64,000 bases of DNA from Streptomyces sp. CB02400 (GTDB lineage: Bacteria > Actinomycetota > Actinomycetes > Streptomycetales > Streptomycetaceae): positions 1 to 64,000 of the forward strand of contig NZ_LIWB01000006.1 of assembly GCF_001905725.1 (NCBI RefSeq), read 5' to 3'. Each line of letters begins with the position of its first letter. Within the stretch, counting starts at the first letter, position 1. The position numbers and the translations under genes are program-made. The notes below the pieces were generated by a model. The model was given only the letters and a program-made list of their open reading frames with translations. It was not told the origin of the DNA and ran no database searches. Positions 8,286 through 16,129 of this stretch are shown one piece after another.

Positions 8286-9101
8286 GTGGCAGGAGTCGCA
8301 CGCCGCCGTCTCGACGCGGAGCTGGTCCGCCGTAAGCTCGCGCGCTCGCGCGAGCACGCCAGCCAGCTGATCGCCGCCGGGCGGGTCAGCGTCGGCAAGA
8401 CGGTCGCGACCAAACCCGCCACACAGGTGGAGACCGCCGCCGCGATCGTCGTCGTCGAGGACGCGGGCGACCCGGACTACGTCTCGCGCGGCGGCCACAA
8501 GCTGGCCGGCGCCCTGGACGCCTTCGTGCCGCTGGGGCTGGTCGTCGAGGGGCGGCGGGCGCTCGACGCAGGCGCCTCCACCGGTGGCTTCACCGACGTC
8601 CTGCTGCGGGCCGGGGCCGCGCACGTGGTCGCCGTGGACGTCGGATACGGACAACTCGCCTGGTCTCTCCGGAATGATGAACGCGTCACCGTCAAGGACC
8701 GTACGAACGTACGGGAGTTGACGCTCGAGGTCATCGATGGGGAACCTGTGGATCTTGTTGTGGGGGATCTGTCCTTCATCCCGCTCGGACTGGTGCTGCC
8801 CGCCCTGAAGCGGTGCGTGAAACCGGACGCCGACCTGGTGATGATGGTGAAGCCGCAGTTCGAGGTGGGCAAGGAGCGGCTGGGCAGCGGCGGAGTCGTC
8901 CGCAGCCCGCAGCTGCGTGCCGAGGCCGTGCGGGGGGTGGCCGCGAAGGCCTGGGAGCTGGGGCTCGGGGCGCAGGGCGTGACGGCCAGTCCGCTGCCCG
9001 GCCCCTCGGGGAATGTCGAATACTTTCTGTGGTTGCGGGCCGGGGCTCCGGAACTGGACCCGGCCGACGTTGACCGTGCTGTGGCGGAGGGGCCGCGTTG
9101 A
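8286..9101 (+). CDS. tlyA: TlyA family rRNA (cytidine-2'-O)-methyltransferase
   Basis: 271 residues from the GTG at 8286. Residues 1-60 form an S4 RNA-binding domain (RRLDAELVRRKLARSREHA). The Rossmann methyltransferase follows, with SAM motif I DAGASTGGFTD and the TlyA/hemolysin A signature DVGYGQLAWSL. TlyA methylates ribose 2'-OH of cytidines in 16S and 23S rRNA and determines capreomycin/viomycin sensitivity in mycobacteria. Its stop overlaps the TTG start of nadK. Confidence 0.95.
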   Translation: MAGVARRRLDAELVRRKLARSREHASQLIAAGRVSVGKTVATKPATQVETAAAIVVVEDAGDPDYVSRGGHKLAGALDAFVPLGLVVEGRRALDAGASTGGFTDVLLRAGAAHVVAVDVGYGQLAWSLRNDERVTVKDRTNVRELTLEVIDGEPVDLVVGDLSFIPLGLVLPALKRCVKPDADLVMMVKPQFEVGKERLGSGGVVRSPQLRAEAVRGVAAKAWELGLGAQGVTASPLPGPSGNVEYFLWLRAGAPELDPADVDRAVAEGPR

Positions 9102-10003
9102 CACAGAACCGAGCTCGTACTGTTTTCCTGCTGGCCCACACCGGGCGGCCCGCGGCCATCCGCAGCGCCGAGCTCGTGGTCAAAGGGCTGCTGCGCTCCG
9201 GTCTCGGGGTACGGGTCCTGGAGGACGAGGCCCGCGACCTGCCGCTCCCGGACGACGTGGAGACCGTCAAGGAGGCCACGCCGCAGTGCCTGGACGACTG
9301 CGAGCTGCTGATAGTGCTGGGCGGTGACGGCACGCTGCTGCGCGGCGCCGAGTTCGCCCGCGCCTCCGGGGTGCCCATGCTGGGCGTCAACCTCGGGCGG
9401 GTCGGCTTCCTCGCCGAGGCCGAGCGGGACGACCTCGACAAGGTCGTCGACCGGGTGGTGAGCCGCGCCTACGAGGTCGAGGAGCGGATGACCGTCGACG
9501 TCGTGGTGCACCGCAACGGCGACATCGTGCACACGGACTGGGCGCTGAACGAGGCTGCCGTGCAGAAGGTGTCCGCCGAGCGGATGCTGGAGGTCGTCCT
9601 GGAGATCGACGGGCGGCCGGTCACCGGGTTCGGCTGCGACGGGATCGTGTGCGCGACCCCGACCGGGTCCACCGCGTACGCCTTCTCCGCGGGAGGGCCC
9701 GTGGTGTGGCCGGAGGTCGAGGCGCTGCTGATGGTGCCGATCTCGGCGCACGCGCTGTTCGCCAAGCCGTTGGTGACCTCGCCGGACTCGGTGCTGGCGG
9801 TGGAAATGCTGCCGCACGTCCCTCCGGGGGTGCTGTGGTGCGACGGGCGGCGGACCGTCGAGCTGCCGGTCGGGGCGCGGGTGGAGGTACGGCGGGGGGC
9901 CGTTCCGGTGAGGCTGGCTCGGTTGCACCATGCTTCGTTCACCGACCGGTTGGTCGCGAAGTTCGCGTTGCCCGTGTCGGGGTGGCGAGGGGCGCCGCAC
10001 TAG
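9098..10003 (+). CDS. nadK: NAD kinase
   Basis: 301 residues from a TTG at 9098 that overlaps the tlyA stop (TTGA). The NAD kinase hallmarks are present: GGDGTLLR, NLGRVGFLAE and TPTGSTAYAFSAGGP. The enzyme makes NADP+ from NAD+ with ATP or polyphosphate. It sits between tlyA and recN, the common actinobacterial order. A CRISPR-like relic separates it from recN. Confidence 0.96.
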   Translation: MTQNRARTVFLLAHTGRPAAIRSAELVVKGLLRSGLGVRVLEDEARDLPLPDDVETVKEATPQCLDDCELLIVLGGDGTLLRGAEFARASGVPMLGVNLGRVGFLAEAERDDLDKVVDRVVSRAYEVEERMTVDVVVHRNGDIVHTDWALNEAAVQKVSAERMLEVVLEIDGRPVTGFGCDGIVCATPTGSTAYAFSAGGPVVWPEVEALLMVPISAHALFAKPLVTSPDSVLAVEMLPHVPPGVLWCDGRRTVELPVGARVEVRRGAVPVRLARLHHASFTDRLVAKFALPVSGWRGAPH

Positions 10004-10021
10004 GCACGGCCGGGCGCGGCG

Positions 10022-10110
10022 CCCCGGGCCCCGCGTCTGCGGGGAGCAACGTATCCGGAGCTCGTCCAGAACGCATACGACCGGACCACCCCCGCTGCAG
10101 CGGGGAACAC
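10022..10110. CRISPR. Degenerate two-repeat type I-E CRISPR-like relic (candidate)
   Basis: Two imperfect 28-bp units, 10022-10049 and 10083-10110, are exactly 61 bp apart, the repeat-plus-spacer period of type I-E arrays. The second has the palindromic core CCCCGCTGCAGCGGGG and the ends GGACCA/GAACAC, close to the GGACCA..CCCCGC..GCGGGGAGCAC repeat I recall from Streptomyces I-E arrays. The first keeps CCCCGCGTCTGCGGGGAGCA but has lost its 5' end. The 33-bp interval 10050-10082 would be the only spacer. No cas genes occur in the window. It could instead be two unrelated hairpins. Confidence 0.45.
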
Positions 10111-10212
10111 CCGTTCAACGAGCGAACCCGTCGGCGGGTCACGGTCTGAGATGACGCCGGACGGGCGGGGCGGCGTCGCACACCACGTGTGAAACCTCGT
10201 ATGGTCGGGGGC

Positions 10213-11943
10213 GTGCTTGAGGAGATGCGGATACGGTCGCTCGGGGTCATCGACGATGCTGTTGTCGAGCTGTCGCCCGGCTTCACCGCCGTCACCGGTG
10301 AGACGGGTGCGGGCAAGACCATGGTGGTCACCAGCCTGGGCCTGCTGCTGGGTGGACGGGCGGATGCGGCCCTGGTGCGGATCGGCGCGCGGAACGCGGT
10401 GGTCGAGGGACGGATCGCCGTGCCCGAGGGCGCCGCGGCCGTCGTACGGGCCGAGGAGGCCGGGGCCGAGCTGGACGACGGGACGCTGCTGGTCAGCCGG
10501 ACCGTTTCCGCCGAGGGGCGGTCACGGGCGCACCTGGGCGGGCGGAGCGTGCCCGTGGGGCTGCTCGCCGAGCTCGCCGACGACCTGGTGGCCGTGCACG
10601 GGCAGACCGACCAGCAGGGGCTGCTGAAGCTGTCCCGGCAGCGGCAGGCGCTCGACCGGTACGCCGGGTACGCGGTCGCCGTGCCGCTCGGCAAGTACGG
10701 CGAGGCGTACAAGCGGCTGCGGGCCGTGGCCACGGAGCTGGAGCAGATCACCACGCGCGCGCGTGAGCGGGCCCAGGAGGCCGACCTGCTGCGCTTCGGG
10801 CTGGAGGAGATCGCCGCCGTGGAGCCCCGCGCGGGCGAGGACGTGGAGCTGGCGGAGGAGGCGGAGCGGCTCGGGCACGCCGAGGCGCTGGCGTCCGCCG
10901 CGGCGGTCGCGCACGCCGCGCTCGCGGGCAATCCGGAGGACCCCGAGGGCGTGGACGCCGGGACGCTCGTCGCGGGCGCCCAGCGGGCCCTGGAGGCCGT
11001 ACGGGCGCACGATCCGGCGCTGGCCGCGCTGACCGACCGGATCGGGGAGGTCGGCATCCTGCTGCGGGACGTGGCCGGGGAGCTGGCGGGGTACGCCGAC
11101 GACCTGGACGCCGATCCGCTGCGGCTGGCGGCGGTGGAGGAGCGGCGGGCCGCGCTCACCGGGCTGACCCGGAAGTACGGCGAGGACATCGCGTCGGTGC
11201 TGGCGTGGGCCGAGCAGGGCGCCGCGCGGCTGACCGAACTGGACGGCGACGACGAGCGGATCGGGGAGCTGACCGCCGAGCGTGACGCGCTCCGCGCGGA
11301 GCTGGGCGTCCTGGCGCAGGAGCTGACGGACGCGCGGACGGAGGCGGCACAGCGGTTCGCGTCGGCGGTCACCGCCGAGCTGGCCTCGCTCGCCATGCCG
11401 CACGCGCGCGTGTCGTTCGACATCCGGCAGACCGAGGACCCGGAGGGCGTCGAGGTGGACGGGCGCACGGTGGCCTACGGGCCGTCGGGCGTGGACGAGG
11501 TGGAGCTGCTGCTCGCCCCGCATCCCGGAGCGCCGCCCCGGCCCATCGCCAAGGGCGCGTCGGGTGGTGAGCTGTCGCGCGTGATGCTGGCCGTGGAGGT
11601 GGTGTTCGCGGGCACGGACCCCGTGCCGACGTACCTCTTCGACGAGGTCGACGCCGGTGTCGGCGGCAAGGCGGCGGTCGAGATCGGCCGGCGGCTCGCG
11701 AAGCTGGCGAAGACCGCGCAGGTCGTGGTCGTCACGCACCTGCCGCAGGTGGCCGCGTTCGCCGACCGGCAGCTGCTGGTGGAGAAGACCAACGACGGCT
11801 CGGTCACCCGGTCCGGCGTGAAGGTGCTCGAAGGCGAGGACCGCATCCGCGAACTCTCCCGCATGCTCGCCGGCCAGGAGGACTCGGAAACGGCCCGAGC
11901 TCACGCGGAGGAGCTGCTGGCGACGGCACGGGCGGACGTGTAG
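10213..11943 (+). CDS. recN: DNA repair protein RecN
   Basis: 576 residues from the GTG at 10213; in-frame ATGs at 10201, 10189 and 10225 are alternatives. Walker A is TGETGAGKTMV at the N-terminus. The long central region is coiled coil interrupted by a hinge. The C-terminal ABC half has the signature GASGGELSRVMLA and Walker B TYLFDEVDAGVGG. RecN is an SMC-like ATPase that holds DNA ends together in double-strand-break repair. It is last in the tlyA-nadK-recN run. Confidence 0.95.
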   Translation: MLEEMRIRSLGVIDDAVVELSPGFTAVTGETGAGKTMVVTSLGLLLGGRADAALVRIGARNAVVEGRIAVPEGAAAVVRAEEAGAELDDGTLLVSRTVSAEGRSRAHLGGRSVPVGLLAELADDLVAVHGQTDQQGLLKLSRQRQALDRYAGYAVAVPLGKYGEAYKRLRAVATELEQITTRARERAQEADLLRFGLEEIAAVEPRAGEDVELAEEAERLGHAEALASAAAVAHAALAGNPEDPEGVDAGTLVAGAQRALEAVRAHDPALAALTDRIGEVGILLRDVAGELAGYADDLDADPLRLAAVEERRAALTGLTRKYGEDIASVLAWAEQGAARLTELDGDDERIGELTAERDALRAELGVLAQELTDARTEAAQRFASAVTAELASLAMPHARVSFDIRQTEDPEGVEVDGRTVAYGPSGVDEVELLLAPHPGAPPRPIAKGASGGELSRVMLAVEVVFAGTDPVPTYLFDEVDAGVGGKAAVEIGRRLAKLAKTAQVVVVTHLPQVAAFADRQLLVEKTNDGSVTRSGVKVLEGEDRIRELSRMLAGQEDSETARAHAEELLATARADV

Positions 11944-12131
11944 CCGGAGGAGGGTGAGGTTCCGTCACTCGTGTGGGTGACATGTTGTTCTGTGCGGACT
12001 CGGGCCTGTGACGTCGGCGTTGCCGGAACGGCCGTACGGCCTGGCATCCTTGACGGAGTACGGCGAGGACATCGCCCGATCCTTCTGTACGTTCTTCGGG
12101 ACCGCACGAACCGAACCAGGAGCCCGGCCAC

Positions 12132-13250
12132 GTGACCCCCGTGAGCAGCCACTCACCGCTGCGCACCGTGCAGGTGCTGGGCGGTGGCAACGCCGCCAGC
12201 AGCGCCCATGTGCGCTCGCTGGCCGCGGGGCTCGTCGCGAGGGGCGTGCGGGTCACGGTGTGCGCCCCCGTCGAGGCGGATCACACCTACGACTTCACCG
12301 GCGTCGGCGCCGAGCACGTGCACGTGCCGCGCAGCAGCGACCCGGGGTCGGTGGCCGCGCTCCGCGCCGCCTGCACGGGCGCCGACCTGGTCCACGCGCA
12401 CGGGCTGCACGCCTCCTTCCGCACCGTGCTCGCCCTGAGCGGACGGCGTACCCCGCTCATCGTCACCTGGCACGACCGGGCGCACGCCGACGGCCCGCGC
12501 GCCCACTTCCTGCGTGTGCTGGAGCGGCGGGTCGTCAAGGCGGCCACCGTGGTGCTCGGGACGACCTCCGCCCTCGTCGACCGGGCGCGCCGCACGGGCG
12601 CGCGGGACGCCCGGCTGGCCGCCGTGTCCCTCCCCGGGCCCCGCACCTCCCCGGTGCCGGACGACCCCGACCGGCTGCGGCCCAAGGTCCGGGCCGAACT
12701 CGGCGCCATCGGCCGCCCGTTGCTCACCGCCGTCGGTTCCCTCGAACGGCACCGTGGCTACGACGTCCTGCTGGACGCCGCACACGCGTGGCGGCGCCTC
12801 GACCCCGTACCGCTGGTGGTGCTCGCCGGGGAGGGGCCGCTGCGCGGCGAACTCCAGCGCAGGATCGAGGAGGAGGAGTTGCCGGTCCGGCTCGTCGGCC
12901 GGCGCGACGACATCACCGATCTGCTGGCCGCCGCCGACATCGCGCTGCTGCCGAGCCGGTGGGAGTCGCGCTCCCCGCTCGCCCAGGAGGCCCTCCACGC
13001 GCGCGTGCCGCTCGTCGCGACCGAGGTGGGCGGCATCCCCGAACTCGTCGGCGACGCCGCCGAACTCGTCCCGTACGGCAACGCGCGGGCGCTCGCGGAC
13101 GCCGTCGTACGGCTGCTGGACGATCCCGACCGTCGGGAGCTCCTCAGGGAACGCGGGGTGCGGCAGGCCGCCACCTGGCCGACCGAGGACGAGACGGTCG
13201 CCCAAGTACTCAGCGTGTACGACGAGTTGACACAGCTCAGACCACTCTGA
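12132..13250 (+). CDS. GT4-family glycosyltransferase
   Basis: 372 residues from the GTG at 12132, with CCAGGAG about 9 bases upstream. Early features are the N-terminal GGGNAASSAHVRSLAAGLVARG loop and HAHGLHASFRT. The C-terminal Rossmann domain has the retaining GT4 donor-site pattern EALHARVPLVATEVGGIPE. It probably transfers a sugar from a nucleotide donor to a lipid or wall acceptor. The 188 bp before it hold a palindrome (GGCCGTACGGCC near 12030) and no gene. It is convergent with the PucR regulator, 17 bp apart. Confidence 0.88.
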   Translation: MTPVSSHSPLRTVQVLGGGNAASSAHVRSLAAGLVARGVRVTVCAPVEADHTYDFTGVGAEHVHVPRSSDPGSVAALRAACTGADLVHAHGLHASFRTVLALSGRRTPLIVTWHDRAHADGPRAHFLRVLERRVVKAATVVLGTTSALVDRARRTGARDARLAAVSLPGPRTSPVPDDPDRLRPKVRAELGAIGRPLLTAVGSLERHRGYDVLLDAAHAWRRLDPVPLVVLAGEGPLRGELQRRIEEEELPVRLVGRRDDITDLLAAADIALLPSRWESRSPLAQEALHARVPLVATEVGGIPELVGDAAELVPYGNARALADAVVRLLDDPDRRELLRERGVRQAATWPTEDETVAQVLSVYDELTQLRPL

Positions 13251-13267
13251 GGCGACGGCTCCCGGCT

Positions 13268-14899
13268 TCAGGGGACGTGTCGGCGGGCGCGTAGGGCCAG
13301 GCCCAGGGCCAGGACCGTGTGCGGGTCGTCGAGGTCGGTGGACAGCAACTCGCCTATGCGGGCGAGCCTGTTGTAGAGGGTCTGCCGGTTCAGGTGGAGT
13401 TCGCGGGCCGTCTCCGCCTTGCGTCCGGCGTGCGCCAGGTAGGTCTCCAGGGTGGGAAGCAGGGGCGGCTTGGAACGGCGGTCGTGGTCCAGTACCGGAC
13501 CGATCGCGCGGTCCACGAAGTCCGCCAGATCCGGGTGGTCGCGCAGCCGCCACAGCAGCAGGTCGATGTCCAGCCGCCGGGCGTCGTACCAGGGGCGGTC
13601 CGGCAGCCCCTGCGCTGCCGTCGCCGTCTCCGCCGCGTGCCGCAGCCCCGTGGACGCCGCCGCCCAGCCGCCGGCCGGCCCGACCACCACGACGGGCGGC
13701 CGGCCCCCGGGCCGCAGCATCCCCGCACGCTCCACGCCCGCCCGCAGCGCCGCCGCCACCCGGTCCGCGACCGCCGGCCGTTCGGCCTCCGCGCGGAGCC
13801 CCAGCAGCAGCGGCACCCGCCCCTCCACCGGCCGCACACCCAGCAGGACGGGCACCCCGAGCGAGGCCAGTTCCTCGCCCACCGCGCGGGCCAGCACCGC
13901 CCAGCCGCCGCCCTGCGGGGACAGCGCGTCGCCGAGCCGCATCACCACCGGCAGCAGCGGCCCGGTCCCCGGCTTGAAACCCAGCACGCGCGCCTGCGCG
14001 GGCGCGTCCGCCGCGCCGACGCGGCCCTCGGCGAGGTCGGTGAGGAAGTCCCCGCGCCCCCGCGCCGCCAGCTCCTCCTCCTGACGCGCCTGCATCAGCA
14101 CCACGGCGAGCAGGCCGGCCGCCCGCTCGGCCGCCATGCGGTGCACCGGTTCCGGCGCGCTGCGCACCGGAAGCAGCACCAGCCGCGCCCGTACGCCGCC
14201 GCTGCCGGGACCGCCGCCGGGCACGTCCACGAGCGCCGAACCGGCCGGCGGGTCGTCCTGGTGCCGGTCGCGCAGCCCCTCCCACACCTGGAGCGGATCC
14301 GCGCCCTCGGGCCCCTCACCGGCCGCGTACAGCAGCCGGCCGTCGGTCGTCTCCAGGAACACCGGGTTGCCGGTGAACCCGGCGAGGATCCCCAGCACCC
14401 GCGGGACTCCGCCGCCGCCCAGCAGCGCCTCGGTGCACCGGCGGTGCACCTCCTCCGCGCGTTGCAGCAGTGCGTAGTGCCCGTTGACGATCTCGGTGTG
14501 GATCTCCTCGGTGACCGCCACGAACGGCACCTCGCGGTGCAGCTGGACCAGCGGCAGCCCCGCCGACCTGGCCGAGTCGACGAGGGCGGCGGGCAGCCGG
14601 GAGAACCGCGGGCCCAGTTCGACGACGAGGGCCGCGATGCCCCGCTCGGCCAGCGTGCGCACGAACGCCCGCTGGTCGGCGGGGCGGGTGCCGAGCCCGT
14701 ACCCGGTGGTCAGCAGCAGCTCGCCGCCCTTGAGCAGCGAGGCGATGTTGGGCACCTCACCGGCGTGCACCCAGCGCACCGTGCGCCCCAGCCGGTCGGC
14801 GCCCGCCACGACCTCCGGCAGTCCACTGCGCAGCCCGGGCAGCTCCAGCGCCCGCCGCACGGTGATCCCGGCGCCCCGGGTGTCGTATCCGCTGTCCAT
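13268..14899 (-). CDS. PucR family transcriptional regulator
   Basis: 543 residues from the ATG at 14899. The N-terminal PucR sensor domain begins at TVRRALELPGLRSGLPEVVAG and includes VRWVHAGEVPNIASLLKGGELLLTTG in two blocks. The C-terminal helix-turn-helix is KAETARELHLNRQTLYNRLARI (an HTH_30 domain). Such proteins usually regulate purine, amino-acid or amine catabolism. It is divergent from the F420-type oxidoreductase (74 bp), its most likely target besides itself. Confidence 0.92.
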   Translation of the reverse strand: MDSGYDTRGAGITVRRALELPGLRSGLPEVVAGADRLGRTVRWVHAGEVPNIASLLKGGELLLTTGYGLGTRPADQRAFVRTLAERGIAALVVELGPRFSRLPAALVDSARSAGLPLVQLHREVPFVAVTEEIHTEIVNGHYALLQRAEEVHRRCTEALLGGGGVPRVLGILAGFTGNPVFLETTDGRLLYAAGEGPEGADPLQVWEGLRDRHQDDPPAGSALVDVPGGGPGSGGVRARLVLLPVRSAPEPVHRMAAERAAGLLAVVLMQARQEEELAARGRGDFLTDLAEGRVGAADAPAQARVLGFKPGTGPLLPVVMRLGDALSPQGGGWAVLARAVGEELASLGVPVLLGVRPVEGRVPLLLGLRAEAERPAVADRVAAALRAGVERAGMLRPGGRPPVVVVGPAGGWAAASTGLRHAAETATAAQGLPDRPWYDARRLDIDLLLWRLRDHPDLADFVDRAIGPVLDHDRRSKPPLLPTLETYLAHAGRKAETARELHLNRQTLYNRLARIGELLSTDLDDPHTVLALGLALRARRHVP

Positions 14900-14973
14900 A
14901 CGGGGACGCTACCTGCGCGGATGTCGCCCGGACAGCCGGGGTTCGCATGACGTCGAAGGGGTAGGGCGCGATC

Positions 14974-15930
14974 ATGGAGATCAGTGTGGTCGCCGCGGCG
15001 CGCGAGGACGACAGGCCCGTCGACGAGCCGTTGCGGGTGGCGGCGGTCGCCGACCGGCTCGGATACGGCGAGGTGTGGCTCGGCGAGGGGCCGACCTGGG
15101 ACGCGTTCGTGCTGGCCACAGCGGTCGGGCGGGCCACCGGCAGGGTCGCCCTGACCGCCGGTCCGGTGGCGGTGTCGGTGCGCGACGCGTACAGCCTCGC
15201 GCGGGGCGCCGCATCGACGGCGGCGGTCACCGGGCGTCCGGTGGGGGTGGCGCTGGGCACGTCCAGCAAGCGGGTCGTCGAGGGCGTGCACGACCGGCCC
15301 CGGGTCCGCCCCGCGGCCGTGCTGGAGGAGACGGCCGCCGCCCTGCGGGTGCTGCTGCACGGGAAGCCCGGCGAGCCGGTCGTGCCCGGCAGCGGGTTCC
15401 GGCGCCGGCAGCGGCCGCCCGGCGGTCCGCTCACGGTGGCCGCGTTCGGCGACCGGGCGATCGCCACGGCCGCCGCGCACGCCGACCGGATGCTCCTCGA
15501 CGTGGTCTCCCCGGAACAGGTCCGCGTCCTGCGCGCCAGAATGCTCGACGCGGCCGAGCGGGCCGGCCGCACCCCGCCGAGACTGGCCGCCTGGGTGCCC
15601 GCCGCCGTCGACCCCGACCCGGCCTCACTGACCCAGGTCCTGCGCAGCGTCGTCGGCTACCTCACCGTGCCCGGCTACCGCGAGATGTTCGCGGCGGCGG
15701 GCTTCGACGAGGCCGTCGACCTGGCCCGTACGGGCGCCGACGCCGACACGCTGCTACGGGCCCTGCCGGTCGAGGCCGCGGCCACGGTCGGCCTGATCGG
15801 CACCCCCGACACCGTGCGGGCCCGCATGGACGCCTACGCGGCGGCCGGCCTGGACGAGCTCGCCCTGGTCCCGGCCACTGCGGGCGACCCCGACGGCGAA
15901 CGCACCCTGACGGCGCTCGCGCCGGGCTAG
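14974..15930 (+). CDS. LLM-class F420-dependent oxidoreductase
   Basis: 318 residues from the ATG at 14974, with GAAGGGGTAGGG upstream. A luciferase-like TIM barrel starts MEISVVAAAR, with VAAVADRLGYGEVWLGEGPT as the typical second block and a C-terminal GTPDTVRARMDAYAAAGLDEL segment common to F420 enzymes. The substrate is unknown. The adjacent divergent PucR regulator suggests controlled catabolic use. Confidence 0.87.
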   Translation: MEISVVAAAREDDRPVDEPLRVAAVADRLGYGEVWLGEGPTWDAFVLATAVGRATGRVALTAGPVAVSVRDAYSLARGAASTAAVTGRPVGVALGTSSKRVVEGVHDRPRVRPAAVLEETAAALRVLLHGKPGEPVVPGSGFRRRQRPPGGPLTVAAFGDRAIATAAAHADRMLLDVVSPEQVRVLRARMLDAAERAGRTPPRLAAWVPAAVDPDPASLTQVLRSVVGYLTVPGYREMFAAAGFDEAVDLARTGADADTLLRALPVEAAATVGLIGTPDTVRARMDAYAAAGLDELALVPATAGDPDGERTLTALAPG

Positions 15931-15949
15931 GGGGCGTTGCTCGGGTCGG

Positions 15950-15969
15950 GCCGGGGCGCGGGCCCCGGC
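15950..15969 (+). terminator. Hairpin after the F420-type oxidoreductase
   Basis: 8-bp arms GCCGGGGC / GCCCCGGC with a 4-base loop, 20 bp after the stop. The rest of the space to 16129 is GC-rich, with a second small hairpin (CCCCCGGAGGGGG near 15975) and no gene. Confidence 0.55.
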
Positions 15970-16129
15970 ACGCACCCCCGGAGGGGGACTCCCGTCGCCC
16001 CCGCTCGGGCCGGCCACGAGGCGCCGTCGCGCGCGTGTGCGGTGCCCGACAGGGCGGCGACGGCTGCCGGCCGGCCGCCCCGGCGGGCGCGGGAGGCACC
16101 GCCGCCGGGTGTTCCGGGACGCGCGGGCC

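Noticed and set aside
9961..9988. Possible third CRISPR repeat to the left, inside the end of nadK
   Set aside because: A CCCG...CGGGG motif occurs there but is one base out of the 61-bp phase and lies in well-conserved coding sequence.
10144..10171. Possible third CRISPR repeat to the right
   Set aside because: The position 61 bp on has no CCCCGC...GCGGGG core.
12153..14285. 710-codon minus-strand frame across the glycosyltransferase and PucR genes
   Set aside because: Low-complexity Gly/Ala/Arg product spanning two well-supported genes in other frames.
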